Shown in pieces: positions 34,125 to 43,231 of a stretch of DNA of 64,000 nucleotides. The notes below the pieces were generated by a model. That model had not been told where the DNA came from. It saw only the letters and a program-made list of their open reading frames with translations, and did not search any database. Within the stretch, counting starts at the first letter, position 1. Each line of letters begins with the position of its first letter. Location of the stretch: NCBI RefSeq assembly GCF_000762845.2, contig NZ_JRMQ02000010.1, positions 1 through 64,000 of the forward strand, written 5' to 3'. The translations under genes were made by a program, and so were the position numbers. The stretch is from Helicobacter japonicus. Lineage in GTDB: Bacteria > Campylobacterota > Campylobacteria > Campylobacterales > Helicobacteraceae.

Positions 34125-35456
34125 GTGATAAAACGAATTTTTCCTCTTGCTCTTATTTCAAGTTTGCGATTTTTTGGGCTTTTTATTGTATTGCCTATTA
34201 TCGGACTTTATACAGATGAATTTCAAACAAGTGCATTTCTTGCAGGACTTGCTGCTGGCGGCTATGCACTTACTCAAATTATCTTTCAAACACCTTTTGG
34301 TATCTGGAGTGATAAATATAATCGCAAACACGTTGTCGGTATTGGCTTAATCATTTTTTTACTTGGCTCACTTGTATGTGCGTTTTCTACTGATATTACG
34401 CTGCTTATCATCGGGCGATTTTTACAGGGTGCTGGTGCAGTTGGCGGTGTAGTAAGCGCACAAATTGCCGATTTAGTGCGAGAAGAAGAACGCAATAAAG
34501 CTATGGCTGTTATGGGTGCAGGGATTTTTATAAGCTTTATTTTTGCTATGCTTTTAAGCCCTATTGTTGCAAGTTATTATGGATTAAACACACTTTTTTT
34601 TATCACAAGTGGGCTTTGTGTGATTTCACTTATTATCCTTTATTGGAAAGTGCCTGATACACCGAGCGTAAAATATCATTTTCAAGATAACACTATTAAT
34701 GCTCTCCTAAAAGATAAAAACCTCCTCATTATGAATCTCAGTGCATTTTTGCAAAAGTTTTTAATGATTTTTGCCTTTGTGTGTATCAGTCTTGCCCTCA
34801 CTCACCAATTCCATATACCTGAAGGAGATTTATGGCATATCTATGCTCCTGCAGCGATTGTGGGTGTTTTTGCTATGGGACCATCATCAGTTTTTGCACA
34901 AAAAAAAGGACGATTTAAGGGTGTTATGCTTTTTGGTATTTTTGCTTTTGTGCTGTCATATTTTTTAATGGCTTTTTCTATTCCTCAAGAAAGCATTGTG
35001 CTTTTTGCACTTGGTGTCTTTATATTTTTTATAGGATTTGCTATCCACGAGCCTATTATGCAATCTCTAGCAAGTCGTTATCCAAAAGCACATCAAAAAG
35101 GTGCGGCACTTGGTATTTTTACAACACTTGGCTATGTGGGTTCAGCTCTTGGTGGTATGTGTGGAGGCTGGCTCTATGAAGAAGTGGGGCTTTTTTATCT
35201 TTCGCTTATTATTGCTGTAGTATGTATAATATGGGCGGCACTTCTTATTGTCTTTTTGAGCAATCCACGCAATCAGAAAAATATCTATCTCCCTCTTGAT
35301 AATAAACAATACTCTTTAGAAAAACTTAGCACACTTGATAAGCTTGAAGGCATAATTGAATGGTATATCAATCAAAATGAGTATATTGCCATTATCAAAT
35401 ACGATGATACATTCATAAAAAAAGAGCAAATCATATCTGCATTAAACAAAGGCTAA
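34125..35456 (+). CDS. MFS drug/metabolite exporter with a small C-terminal domain
   Basis: The 443-residue inner-membrane transporter has twelve helices and the MFS motif GIWSDKYNRKHVV between helices 2 and 3. It starts with GTG at 34125. It resembles the HP1181 multidrug-efflux type, and in H. pylori the next gene (HP1182) is likewise TtcA-like, by my recollection. Residues ~380-443 form a cytoplasmic tail with LDKLEGIIEWYINQNEYIAIIKYDD and a final helix, which follows the beta-alpha-beta layout of heavy-metal-associated domains but has no CxxC. Substrate is unknown; export of drugs or a regulated metabolite is inferred from the family. Confidence 0.88.
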   Translation: MIKRIFPLALISSLRFFGLFIVLPIIGLYTDEFQTSAFLAGLAAGGYALTQIIFQTPFGIWSDKYNRKHVVGIGLIIFLLGSLVCAFSTDITLLIIGRFLQGAGAVGGVVSAQIADLVREEERNKAMAVMGAGIFISFIFAMLLSPIVASYYGLNTLFFITSGLCVISLIILYWKVPDTPSVKYHFQDNTINALLKDKNLLIMNLSAFLQKFLMIFAFVCISLALTHQFHIPEGDLWHIYAPAAIVGVFAMGPSSVFAQKKGRFKGVMLFGIFAFVLSYFLMAFSIPQESIVLFALGVFIFFIGFAIHEPIMQSLASRYPKAHQKGAALGIFTTLGYVGSALGGMCGGWLYEEVGLFYLSLIIAVVCIIWAALLIVFLSNPRNQKNIYLPLDNKQYSLEKLSTLDKLEGIIEWYINQNEYIAIIKYDDTFIKKEQIISALNKG

Positions 35457-35460
35457 AATT

Positions 35461-35766
35461 ATGGAATTATATGAAAAAATTATCATTGCCTCTGCAATGG
35501 GGCTATACTTATGCTTTTTAATCTATCAAAATAGAGATTACTTTAGAAAACATACTTCAAAAAAAGGTATCATTTTAAAAAATGATGAAAATATAATTTT
35601 CAAAAGGGGCACGATGCCCAATAATAGGGAATCAAACAAGCAAAAAGATAATGATGAAGAAATTCCAGATAATGTGATAAGGATAGAAACCCAAGATGGA
35701 AGTGGAGATTTTATAGAAATCATATTCCCAGAAGAAAATAAAGATAAAAATAAAAATGACAAATAG
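35461..35766 (+). CDS. Small single-span membrane protein of unknown function
   Basis: A 101-residue protein with one N-terminal membrane helix (about residues 7-22) and a charged Asn/Asp/Lys-rich cytoplasmic tail. No motif recognised. It begins four bases after the MFS stop and overlaps the TtcA-like gene by 11 bases, so it belongs to this operon. Its length and composition make it poorly conserved-looking; the close spacing on both sides is the best argument that it is real. Confidence 0.65.
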   Translation: MELYEKIIIASAMGLYLCFLIYQNRDYFRKHTSKKGIILKNDENIIFKRGTMPNNRESNKQKDNDEEIPDNVIRIETQDGSGDFIEIIFPEENKDKNKNDK

Positions 35767-36559
35767 CCCTATCCAAACTAAAAAAAAGAATCTTGCACAA
35801 ATACCTACAATAAGCAAAAAAATTCTTGGCATTGTTGGAAAAACAAATGCACAATACCAACTCATTCAAGAGGGTGACAAAGTATTGCTTGGCTTAAGTG
35901 GAGGCAAAGATTCTATTCTTCTTGCCACATTATTATCTTATATGCAAAAACACGCTCCTTTTAAATTTGATTTTAAAGCTATTACGATTGATTATGGCAG
36001 GGGTGGTGAGTATGAATATATTTTTGAATATTGCAAGAAGCTTGGCATTCCTTATGAACTTTATCGCACAGATATTTATAAAATATTAGAAGAAAATAAA
36101 CGAGAGGGCACAATTTATTGTAGCTTTTGTTCTCGTATGAGACGTGGGGCTTTATATAGCAAGGCATTAGAGGGAGGATTTAATAAACTTGCTCTCGCAC
36201 ATCATCTTGATGATGCCGCAGAAAGTTTTTTTATGAATCTTACCTATAACGGGGCGATGCGCTCTATGCCACCTATATATCGTGCTCAAAATGGTTTGGA
36301 GGTTATCCGCCCACTCATTTTTGTGAGGGAAAGACAGATTATTGATTTTATTGCACATAATCACATTTATATCGCACCTGATTGTAATTGCCCCATAAAT
36401 TGGCTAGATTCTGATAAAAAACCTTATGCTAGAGAAACCACAAAACAATTTCTTAAAAATATAGAATCTCAAAACCCAGATTTTTTCAAATCCCTCAAAA
36501 ATGCCTTTAGCAATATCCACGCGGAGAGCTTTTGCGATGAACGCTATTTTAAAATATAA
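35756..36559 (+). CDS. TtcA-like tRNA thiolation enzyme (PP-loop ATPase)
   Basis: TtcA-type enzymes activate a tRNA cytidine with ATP and insert sulfur at position 32. The 267-residue protein has the PP-loop LSGGKDS near residue 49 and the Fe-S/cysteine motif CSFCSRMRRGALY near residue 122, followed by LALAHHLDDAAESFF, all close to E. coli TtcA. A third cysteine pair, CNCP, lies near residue 206. The start overlaps the preceding small gene by 11 bases and lacks a strong ribosome site. A related PP-loop function cannot be excluded, but the CxxC-RRG context favours TtcA. Confidence 0.85.
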   Translation: MTNSPIQTKKKNLAQIPTISKKILGIVGKTNAQYQLIQEGDKVLLGLSGGKDSILLATLLSYMQKHAPFKFDFKAITIDYGRGGEYEYIFEYCKKLGIPYELYRTDIYKILEENKREGTIYCSFCSRMRRGALYSKALEGGFNKLALAHHLDDAAESFFMNLTYNGAMRSMPPIYRAQNGLEVIRPLIFVRERQIIDFIAHNHIYIAPDCNCPINWLDSDKKPYARETTKQFLKNIESQNPDFFKSLKNAFSNIHAESFCDERYFKI

Positions 36560-36599
36560 ATTGATAAACTTACTTTAAAGTATTTGCAAACAAAAAAAG

Positions 36600-36607
36600 T
36601 ATAAAAT
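36600..36607 (+). promoter_or_regulatory. -10 box candidate (TATAAAAT)
   Basis: TATAAAAT lies 19 bases before the start codon of the small TPR-like gene in the 66-base gap after the TtcA-like gene. The leader would be about 12 bases, so it is plausible but not certain. Confidence 0.35.
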
Positions 36608-36625
36608 CCTCCCAAAGGATATATT

Positions 36626-36892
36626 ATGGCAGATAGCATTAAAACACTTACTCTTGCTCAAATCTATGAAATGCAAGGGCTAAAAGAGGACGCGTTAAAG
36701 ATTTATCGTGAAATTCTCTTAGAATCTCCTGAAAACAAAGAAGCACAAATGGCAATCAAACGTCTAATGCTTGTCCAAAAATATTTTCCTCCGCTTAATC
36801 TTGCAAAAAAGGAGCTTTTTGTTAATCCAAAATCCCAAGAGGATTTAATCCAATTTCAAAGGTGGCTACTCCAATGGAACTCAAAGATTTAA
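36626..36892 (+). CDS. Small TPR-like protein
   Basis: An 88-residue cytoplasmic protein with one clear tetratricopeptide unit (LAQIYEMQGLKEDALKIYREILLESPENKEA) and a Lys/Leu/Gln-rich tail. The start has AAAGGA 9 bases upstream. It overlaps the next gene by 19 bases. Similar short TPR proteins are widespread in Campylobacterota, but I know of no assigned function. Pairing with the CiaD-like gene suggests the two act together. Confidence 0.75.
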   Translation: MADSIKTLTLAQIYEMQGLKEDALKIYREILLESPENKEAQMAIKRLMLVQKYFPPLNLAKKELFVNPKSQEDLIQFQRWLLQWNSKI

Positions 36893-37194
36893 TACTCCAA
36901 ACACTTAATGAATTTTCACAACCTAGCGAAGATTCTAATACCCTCCCTACTCATCAAAATATTTCAATACAAACAACTCCTACCCCGCCTGTGGCAAATC
37001 CCTTTTGGCAAAATGAAAATATACGAGAAGAATGTGAATTTTTAGAAATGCTTCAAGAGCGGCTTTTGGTGCTTTTTGAAGGCTTATGTGCAGAGCATAA
37101 CCAAGATATACAAACAAAACTAAACCTTACCATAAATTTCCTTGAATACGAACTTAGCGTGATTAATGAACGATTAAATGACATAAAAAAATAA
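36874..37194 (+). CDS. CiaD-like domain protein
   Basis: The 106-residue protein starts at the ATG at 36874; a GTG at 36862 also opens the frame. Its N-terminal half is a Pro/Thr/Gln-rich linker, and the C-terminal half (ECEFLEMLQERLLVLFEGL followed by LNLTINFLEYELSVINERL) matches what I recall of the C-terminal domain of Campylobacter CiaD-like proteins. In C. jejuni, CiaD (Cj0788) is described as a secreted host-cell effector, but most family members are of unknown role, so a general bacterial function is equally possible. The match is from memory and needs a profile search. Confidence 0.55.
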   Translation: MELKDLILQTLNEFSQPSEDSNTLPTHQNISIQTTPTPPVANPFWQNENIREECEFLEMLQERLLVLFEGLCAEHNQDIQTKLNLTINFLEYELSVINERLNDIKK

Positions 37195-37226
37195 TTTCTG
37201 TTAAATTTACATTTAATAATCTCATT

Positions 37227-37232
37227 TAGAAT
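37227..37232 (+). promoter_or_regulatory. -10 box (TAGAAT) for the intergenic RNA
   Basis: TAGAAT follows an AT-rich, T-periodic stretch (37198-37226). It would start a plus-strand RNA near 37239, just before the conserved-looking structured region. Confidence 0.4.
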
Positions 37233-37238
37233 TTCTCC

Positions 37239-37405
37239 CAGCCTTTGACCCGAATGAGATAGGGCGAGGTGATGGATTAACCCATTCCGTGAGTATCATC
37301 TCAAAAAGAGGTTTCCCCCTCCAACTTCCTCTTTAATTTAAGATACTCACATCGAAAAACCAAACCTTTATTGAACCGCCTAAGACCCCACTTGGGCGGT
37401 GTCTT
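37239..37405 (+). ncRNA. Structured intergenic RNA candidate, about 165 bases
   Basis: The region is distinctly GC-richer than the flanks and has no coding frame. It contains a long hairpin with perfect arms GTGAGTATC (37289-37297) and GATACTCAC (37342-37350), with a second inner pair AAAGAGG (37305-37311)/CCTCTTT (37328-37334). It ends with a 10-bp stem, ACCGCCTAAG (37375-37384) against CTTGGGCGGT (37391-37400), around loop ACCCCA, then a U-poor tail. The first ~50 bases offer a small stem (GGG/CCC plus GAAT/ATTC). The size would suit 6S RNA, but I could not fold the closing stem that 6S needs. It has no tmRNA, SRP or RNase P signature. Strand is inferred from the -10 box. Confidence 0.45.
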
Positions 37406-37691
37406 TCCATATTTCAATCAATCCCTAATGATTGCATTATCTGCTCTCTTGCTTGTAGATACGCTCTAAATAACGCTTGAAACTAAAATACATCAGTACT
37501 CTTAAAACAATAAATGCTAAAGATTATAATATTTCACATTAATGCAATACTTAAGGCTATATTGGGCAATTTCATAATTTGTTAAAGTTATAAGCCTACA
37601 TTCAAACCACTTTCAATCCTTAACTTAAGCTATCTAAAAAGTGTTTTATTATACAATCTCACACTTTTACTTGCATATAAAGGTTGGAGAT
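37406..37691 (+). promoter_or_regulatory. arsR leader with two -10 boxes
   Basis: AT-rich non-coding stretch between the RNA candidate and arsR. It contains a TATAAT at 37525-37530 and a TACAAT at 37652-37657. The second would give a 28-base leader and is the more likely arsR promoter. The first would give a leader of about 155 bases, or may belong to a separate short transcript. I see no gene, repeat or riboswitch in it. Confidence 0.4.
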
Positions 37692-38372
37692 ATGTTGGAA
37701 ATTTTGATGATTGAAGATGATGTGGAACTTGCAGAAATTATTACAAGCTACCTTAAGCAATATGATATGAATGTTACAAACTATGATGAACCATACACTG
37801 GTATGAGTGCAGTGAATGCGAAACATTTTGATATTTTGCTTCTTGATTTAACATTGCCTAATCTTGATGGCTTAGAGGTGTGCAAAAGAGTGGCAAAACA
37901 AAATAGTGTGCCCATCATTGTTTCTTCTGCACGAAGCGATGTTGATGATAAAGTTGAAGCACTCAAATCTGGTGCTGATGATTATATTTCAAAGCCATAT
38001 GACCCTAAAGAGTTGGTTGCAAGGATTCAGTCCCTCCTTAGACGCTACAATAAAAAAAGTATCAAAGAGCAAGATAAAGAAAAAGATAGTGTATTTAAGA
38101 TTGATAAATATAGCCGACAAGTATTCTTTAAGGACAAAAAACTTGAACTTACTCGCGCAGAATATGAAATTCTTACCTTACTTATAAGCAAAAAGGGACA
38201 TGTTTTCTCGCGTGAAGCTATTGCTATTGAATCTGAATCAATCAATCCTGAAAGTTCAAATAAAAGTATTGATGTGATTATTGGACGATTGCGTTCCAAA
38301 ATTGAAGAAAATCCAAAAAACCCACAATATATTATTTCTGTTCGTGGTGTGGGCTATAAACTCGAAACATAG
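37692..38372 (+). CDS. arsR: OmpR-family response regulator, ArsR (HP0166) type
   Basis: The 226-residue protein has a receiver domain with phospho-acceptor Asp52 in [12 protein letters not shown], the switch residues SSARS and KPYDPKEL, and an OmpR-type winged helix ending [12 protein letters not shown]. Its closest known relative is the acid-response regulator ArsR (HP0166) of H. pylori, which is essential and controls urease and other acid-response genes; here it also precedes the kinase, hemB and yebC. The ATG at 37692 has GGAG six bases upstream; a GTG at 37641 in the same frame would overlap the -10 box and is rejected. The sensor kinase gene follows after 12 bases. Confidence 0.93.
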   Translation: MLEILMIEDDVELAEIITSYLKQYDMNVTNYDEPYTGMSAVNAKHFDILLLDLTLPNLDGLEVCKRVAKQNSVPIIVSSARSDVDDKVEALKSGADDYISKPYDPKELVARIQSLLRRYNKKSIKEQDKEKDSVFKIDKYSRQVFFKDKKLELTRAEYEILTLLISKKGHVFSREAIAIESESINPESSNKSIDVIIGRLRSKIEENPKNPQYIISVRGVGYKLET

Positions 38373-38384
38373 GATTCGTATTAT

Positions 38385-39650
38385 ATGTTTCAATTTCGAC
38401 ACTCTATTTTTTTTAAAATCGTTGTCCTCTTTTTATGTGCCTTATTTGGATTCTTTGCAGTCTCTTACTACTTTATTCAAGACCATATCAAAAATGAGGA
38501 TCTCCTCTCACAAGTGCGTTATGAGCAATTTACTGCAACTATCAATGAAATTATGCAACACGGGGGCAGCCTCCACACAATCAAACAATATTTAAACAAT
38601 ATACAATTTATCCCCATAGAGGAAGAAGAGATTAAGCGCGTATTGCAGGAAATCAATAAAATTCCTTATGATTTTGATGGTATTTTTGCTAAGGCGATTA
38701 ATACACAAAATGGTATTTACATTCTCCTTGAAACAAGTAATGAAACTACTCTTTACAAAGATAATTCCCGTAAATCTTATGAAAATTTTTATATCATTAC
38801 GCTCATTGGTATCGTGCTTTTAACTTTTGTATTTTTTATTGTATTAAAAAGTCTTATGCCTATAAAGGTTCTCAAAGAACGGATTAAGCAATTCGCAGAG
38901 GGTAATTTTGATATGCACCACAAACAACACACAAAAGATGAAATCGATGAACTTTATCAAGAGTTTTACAAAGCCTCAAACAAGATTAAATCTCTTAATG
39001 AATCTCGTGGTTTGCTTTTACGCTCCATTATGCACGAACTTAAAACTCCTATTACAAAAGGACGCATTGTTGCAGAAATGGTGCAAGATAATGTGCAAAA
39101 AAAACAACTTTGCTCTGCATTTATAAGACTTAATGAACTCATTAATGAATTTGCAAAGCTAGAAGAAATTACTTCTAAAAACTATCATATCAACAAGCAA
39201 GAATTTCTCCTTTCTGACTTGATAAATCATACCGAAGATATGCTCCTTATTGATGATGAATCTAATCCTATCACACTTGAAACCCCAAATACTCTTATCA
39301 AGGCAGATTTTGACCTCTTTGCCATTGCACTTAAAAATCTTCTTGACAATGCTATGAAATATAGCAATGACGGAAAAGTAAGGGTGTATGCAAAAAATGA
39401 TCGCCTCTACACAAGCTCTAAAGGTGAACCTTTAGCCCACGCATTAGAAGATTATTTTAAACCCTACTTTAAAAACGATAAAAATCCCTCATCACAGGGA
39501 TTTGGTCTTGGTATGTATATCATTAAAAATACACTTGATAACCAAGGTTTTGATTTGAGTTACAAACACGAAGATGGTTACAATATCTTTATCATTCATC
39601 ATTGCGTAGTAGAAAATTATTGCCATATTAATGCCAAACCAAAGCAATAA
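38385..39650 (+). CDS. arsS: Sensor histidine kinase, ArsS (HP0165) type
   Basis: ArsS senses acidity and phosphorylates ArsR. The 421-residue protein has two membrane helices (about residues 8-30 and 135-154) that enclose a periplasmic sensor of about 100 residues with several histidines, a HAMP-like linker, the phospho-acceptor His217 in SIMHELKTPITKG, and an ATPase region with NLLDNAMKYS and GFGLGMYI. In H. pylori arsS carries a C tract near its 3' end; none is present here. The gene precedes hemB by 9 bases. Confidence 0.92.
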   Translation: MFQFRHSIFFKIVVLFLCALFGFFAVSYYFIQDHIKNEDLLSQVRYEQFTATINEIMQHGGSLHTIKQYLNNIQFIPIEEEEIKRVLQEINKIPYDFDGIFAKAINTQNGIYILLETSNETTLYKDNSRKSYENFYIITLIGIVLLTFVFFIVLKSLMPIKVLKERIKQFAEGNFDMHHKQHTKDEIDELYQEFYKASNKIKSLNESRGLLLRSIMHELKTPITKGRIVAEMVQDNVQKKQLCSAFIRLNELINEFAKLEEITSKNYHINKQEFLLSDLINHTEDMLLIDDESNPITLETPNTLIKADFDLFAIALKNLLDNAMKYSNDGKVRVYAKNDRLYTSSKGEPLAHALEDYFKPYFKNDKNPSSQGFGLGMYIIKNTLDNQGFDLSYKHEDGYNIFIIHHCVVENYCHINAKPKQ

Positions 39651-39659
39651 GGAGAAATT

Positions 39660-40628
39660 ATGTTTAGACGATTAAAACGCACCCGTTTAAAACCTCAAAT
39701 GAGAGCATTAGTGAGAGAAAATCATTTGCACAAAGAAGATTTTATTTATCCACTCTTTGTTGTAGAGGGAGAATCTATTAAGAATAGTATTCCTTCTATG
39801 CCCGGAGTATTCCAATTAAGTGTTGATAATGTTCTCAAAGAATGTGAAGAACTTTTAAATCTTGGTATATACCATATTATCCTTTTTGGTGTGCCAACAC
39901 ATAAAGATTCTTGTGGGAGCGGAGCTTTAAGTGATAGAAATATTGTGGCACAAGCCATAAAAGCAATTAAAAAGCATTTTCCACAAATGATTGTTACGCT
40001 TGATTTATGCTTTTGTGAATACACAGACCACGGGCATTGTGGGATACTTGATGAAAAGATTCAAAGTGTTGATAACGATGCTACACTTGAAATTTTAGGA
40101 CAACAAGCCGTAGTGCTTGCAAGTTGTGGAGGAGATATGATAGCTCCAAGTGCAATGATGGACGGAATGGTAAGCGTTATTCGCAGTTATTTAGACAAGG
40201 CTGGATTCACACATATCCCTATTATGAGTTATTCAACTAAGTTTGCAAGTGCTTATTATGGACCATTTCGTGATGTAGCAAATTCAGCACCAAGCTTTGG
40301 CGATAGAAACTCCTATCAAGAAGATTCGGCAAATCGTAGAGAGGCAATTTTAGAAAGCCTAACAGACGAAGCAGAAGGAGCAGACATTCTTATGGTAAAG
40401 CCTGCTCTCGCCTACTTAGACATTGTGCGCGACATACGCGAACACACTTTACTTCCTTTAGCAGTCTATAATGTAAGTGGTGAATATGCTATGTTCAAAT
40501 GCGCTCAACAAGCAGGATTTATTGATTATGAACGTGTATTGCTTGAAACGCTCACAGGTTTTAAACGCGCAGGAGCTGATATTATCATTAGCTATCACGC
40601 AAAAGAAGTGGCTAAACTTTTGCAATAG
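39660..40628 (+). CDS. hemB: Delta-aminolevulinic acid dehydratase
   Basis: HemB condenses two 5-aminolevulinate molecules into porphobilinogen in haem synthesis. The 322-residue TIM-barrel enzyme has the two active-site lysines in [14 protein letters not shown] and [11 protein letters not shown], and a Cys/His metal site in [20 protein letters not shown] lies 6 bases before the ATG. Its position after arsS matches HP0163 in H. pylori; co-transcription with arsRS is likely. Confidence 0.97.
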   Translation: MFRRLKRTRLKPQMRALVRENHLHKEDFIYPLFVVEGESIKNSIPSMPGVFQLSVDNVLKECEELLNLGIYHIILFGVPTHKDSCGSGALSDRNIVAQAIKAIKKHFPQMIVTLDLCFCEYTDHGHCGILDEKIQSVDNDATLEILGQQAVVLASCGGDMIAPSAMMDGMVSVIRSYLDKAGFTHIPIMSYSTKFASAYYGPFRDVANSAPSFGDRNSYQEDSANRREAILESLTDEAEGADILMVKPALAYLDIVRDIREHTLLPLAVYNVSGEYAMFKCAQQAGFIDYERVLLETLTGFKRAGADIIISYHAKEVAKLLQ

Positions 40629-40676
40629 ATATAGATTCTAAAACATATCCTAAAGATTATTTTAAAAGCTTTAGGC

Positions 40677-40682
40677 TATAAT
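40677..40682 (+). promoter_or_regulatory. -10 box (TATAAT) for the yebC-family gene, with flanking dyads
   Basis: A perfect TATAAT lies 45 bases before the start codon in the 99-base gap after hemB. Upstream, CCTAAAG (40649-40655) and CTTTAGG (40669-40675) form an inverted repeat with a 13-base spacer. AGATTCTAAAA (40633-40643) and its complement (40689-40699) flank the whole. These could be regulatory or a hemB terminator remnant. Confidence 0.5.
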
Positions 40683-40727
40683 ACAATATTTTAGAATCTG
40701 CTACATTTTGATACTCAAAGGAATTTT

Positions 40728-41444
40728 ATGGGAAGAGCATTTGAATACCGCCGTGCAGCAAAAGAAAAAAGATGGGACAAAATGAGCAAAGTTTTTCCCA
40801 AACTTGCAAAAGCCATTACTATTGCCGCTAAAGAAGGTGGTGGAGACCCAGCAATGAATGCAAAACTCCGCACTGCTATTGCCAATGCCAAAGCGCAAAA
40901 TATGCCAAAAGATAATATTGATGCTGCTATCAAACGTGCGAGCGGTAAAGATGGTGTCTTTAGTGAGATTACCTATGAAGGTAAAGCAGCCTATGGTGTG
41001 CTAATTTTCATAGAATGCACGACCGATAACCCTACACGCACAATTGCTAATATCAAAAGTTACTTCAATAAAACACCAAACGCAAGTATTCTTACGAATG
41101 GTTCTATTGATTTTATGTTTGCACGCAAAAGTGCATTTGAGTTTCGCACAAATAAAAACCTTGAAGAGCTAGAACTAGAGCTCATTGATTATGGACTTGA
41201 AGAATTAGAACATAGAGAAGATGAAGAAGGAGATTATTATATCGCCTATGGTGATTATAAAGATTTTGGCACGCTAAATGAGGGCTTTGAATCTCTACAG
41301 ATTCCAATTCTTAAGGCAAGTTTGCAAAGAATCCCTACTTCGCCCATAAACCTTGATGAGGCACAAATACAAGAGATTGAAAAACTCCTTGACAAGATTG
41401 AAGACGATGATGATGTGCAAGCAGTTTATACCAATATTCAATAA
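40728..41444 (+). CDS. YebC/PmpR family DNA-binding protein
   Basis: The 238-residue protein has the whole family pattern: [16 protein letters not shown] at the start, [35 protein letters not shown], and a C-terminal acidic domain ending [10 protein letters not shown]. Family members act as transcription regulators or translation factors that relieve ribosome stalling at proline runs; which applies here is unknown. It matches HP0162 in H. pylori. The gene has its own promoter box. Confidence 0.96.
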   Translation: MGRAFEYRRAAKEKRWDKMSKVFPKLAKAITIAAKEGGGDPAMNAKLRTAIANAKAQNMPKDNIDAAIKRASGKDGVFSEITYEGKAAYGVLIFIECTTDNPTRTIANIKSYFNKTPNASILTNGSIDFMFARKSAFEFRTNKNLEELELELIDYGLEELEHREDEEGDYYIAYGDYKDFGTLNEGFESLQIPILKASLQRIPTSPINLDEAQIQEIEKLLDKIEDDDDVQAVYTNIQ

Positions 41445-41536
41445 TGAAAAAGTTTCTCAAAGCAAAAAGGTAACTTGATTATTTTATTTGTAAAATATTT
41501 TTTTACCAAATAAGCTTTTTATTAGAAACTTCACAT

Positions 41537-41542
41537 TACAAT
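41537..41542 (+). promoter_or_regulatory. -10 box (TACAAT) of the nuo operon
   Basis: TACAAT lies 30 bases before the nuoA start codon, downstream of a very T-rich stretch, in the 127-base gap after the yebC-family gene. It would drive the nuoA-N genes. Confidence 0.5.
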
Positions 41543-41571
41543 TCCACACAAAAACAAAATGAAGGAGAAAA

Positions 41572-41976
41572 ATGAGTCATTCTACCTTTGAGCACCCTTA
41601 CTTTGGTGTATTTATACTCTTTGTGCTTACTTGCGTTGCTTTTACGCTCACTCTCCGTTTGCAGCGTATTCTTTCAAGAAAACTTGCCAAAAAGGATAGA
41701 GAAAAACTCAAACTCTCTACGTATGAATGCGGTCCTACTCCAACAAGACAACCAAACAAAATCTCAACGCATTTTTTTATCCTCGCCCTTCTTTTTGTCC
41801 TCTTTGATATTGAAGTAATTTTTATGATTCCTTGGGCGATTGACTTCAAACTATTTACATACATAGGGCTTGGTAATTTTGTATTTTTTGAAATGCTTAG
41901 TTTTATCGCCCTTTTAGTTATAGGGTTTATTTATGCGTGGAAAAAAGGAGCTCTCTCATGGCAAAACATCAAGTAA
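41572..41976 (+). CDS. nuoA: Complex I subunit NuoA
   Basis: NuoA is a small membrane subunit at the interface of the arms of complex I. The 134-residue protein has three helices and the conserved loop STYECGPTP containing the quinone-gate cysteine. GAAGGAG precedes the ATG. It overlaps nuoB by 19 bases. It is the first gene of a 14-gene run in the standard order. Confidence 0.96.
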   Translation: MSHSTFEHPYFGVFILFVLTCVAFTLTLRLQRILSRKLAKKDREKLKLSTYECGPTPTRQPNKISTHFFILALLFVLFDIEVIFMIPWAIDFKLFTYIGLGNFVFFEMLSFIALLVIGFIYAWKKGALSWQNIK

Positions 41977-42467
41977 ATTATGCTCAAAGTGCAGGATTAC
42001 CCATTGCTCTTGGTAGTGTGGATAAATTACTTAATTGGGGAAGAAGCAATTCATTATGGGGGCTTACCTATGGCTTGGCGTGTTGTGCCATTGAAATGAT
42101 GGCAACTGGTGGCAGTCGTTTTGACCTTGATAGATTTGGCACGATTTTTCGTGCCTCTCCTAGACAATCGGATTTGATGATTATATCAGGCACCCTCACT
42201 AAAAAACATGCAGAATTTGCTCGCAGACTTTATGACCAGATGCCCGAACCAAAATGGGTAATATCAATGGGAAGTTGTGCTAATACTGGTGGAATGTTTA
42301 ACACTTATTCCACCGTGCAAGGCGTAGATAGAATCATCCCCGTAGATATTTATTTGCCCGGCTGCGCACCGCGTCCAGAAACTTTGCAGTATGCAATAAT
42401 GGTCTTGCAGCAAAAAATTCGCAGACAAAAAATCGTGCCGCAAAGCACAAAAAAGCGACTTATATAG
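41958..42467 (+). CDS. nuoB: Complex I subunit NuoB
   Basis: NuoB carries the terminal N2 [4Fe-4S] cluster next to the quinone site. Its cysteines are in [18 protein letters not shown] and PGCAPRPE. From the ATG at 41958 (AAGGAG at 41945-41950) the protein has 169 residues. An in-frame start seven codons upstream lacks a ribosome site. Confidence 0.97.
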   Translation: MAKHQVNYAQSAGLPIALGSVDKLLNWGRSNSLWGLTYGLACCAIEMMATGGSRFDLDRFGTIFRASPRQSDLMIISGTLTKKHAEFARRLYDQMPEPKWVISMGSCANTGGMFNTYSTVQGVDRIIPVDIYLPGCAPRPETLQYAIMVLQQKIRRQKIVPQSTKKRLI

Positions 42468-42487
42468 GATCTTAAGAAGGAGGCAAG

Positions 42488-43231
42488 ATGATACGACAAA
42501 ATCCACCAAAAGCCAATGTGCAAAAATCAGTATATTACACACATCGTTTTGATGTTGCTCCTATATCACCAAAGCTCCCTCTTAATGGTTTTGATTCTGA
42601 AATGAAAGCCATTCATACCCCTATTGCTGAAAGTTACATAGAAAATGACCTTGCAACATTATGGATAGAATCTACACATCTCTTTGCACTTATGAGTGAG
42701 CTTCACGCTTTGGGTTACAATATTCTCACAGAAATGAGTGCGATTGACAAGCTAGAAGAAAGTAATGAATTTGAATTGTTTTATCTTTTATTGAATCTTG
42801 AAGATACAAGCTCTAAACGTCTTAAAATTAAAACAAAAATCAAAAAAGGGCAACAAATCTCTTCGCTTGCATCACTTTTCAAAAGTGCAAATTGGAGTGA
42901 AAGGGAATGTTATGATATGTTTGGCATTATTTTTAATGGACACCCTTGCCTCCAAAGACTTCTTATGCCAAAAGATTGGGTAGGACACCCATTGCTTAAA
43001 TCCTACCCCTTGAAAGGCGATGAATATGCTGCTTGGTATGAAGTAGATAAAATTTTTGGCAAAGAATATCGTGATATTATTGGTCCAGAACAACGTGATA
43101 GTGCAAGAATAGATAGAGAAAATGATAAAGATTTTGGAGCAATTGATTTTAATCTTACTTATCAAGAAAACAATACACCTCCACTTATCAAATCTTTCAA
43201 ACATAGCACAAAGCTAAAGGCAAGACGATGA
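42488..43231 (+). CDS. nuoC: Complex I subunit NuoC
   Basis: NuoC is a peripheral-arm subunit that contacts NuoB and NuoD. The 247-residue product has the signature [22 protein letters not shown] followed by YPLKGDE, and an N-terminal extension of about 60 residues. It overlaps nuoD by four bases (ATGA). NuoC and NuoD are separate genes here, not fused. Confidence 0.95.
   Translation: MIRQNPPKANVQKSVYYTHRFDVAPISPKLPLNGFDSEMKAIHTPIAESYIENDLATLWIESTHLFALMSELHALGYNILTEMSAIDKLEESNEFELFYLLLNLEDTSSKRLKIKTKIKKGQQISSLASLFKSANWSERECYDMFGIIFNGHPCLQRLLMPKDWVGHPLLKSYPLKGDEYAAWYEVDKIFGKEYRDIIGPEQRDSARIDRENDKDFGAIDFNLTYQENNTPPLIKSFKHSTKLKARR

Noticed and set aside
37239-37405. tmRNA, SRP RNA, RNase P RNA or a TPP riboswitch in the arsR gap
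   Set aside because: I looked for the tRNA-like end and tag of tmRNA, the GGAA loop of SRP RNA, the conserved RNase P blocks and the THI-box core; none is present.
37641-37691. ArsR start at the GTG at 37641
   Set aside because: It overlaps the probable -10 box and adds residues absent from OmpR-type regulators; ATG 37692 has a ribosome site.
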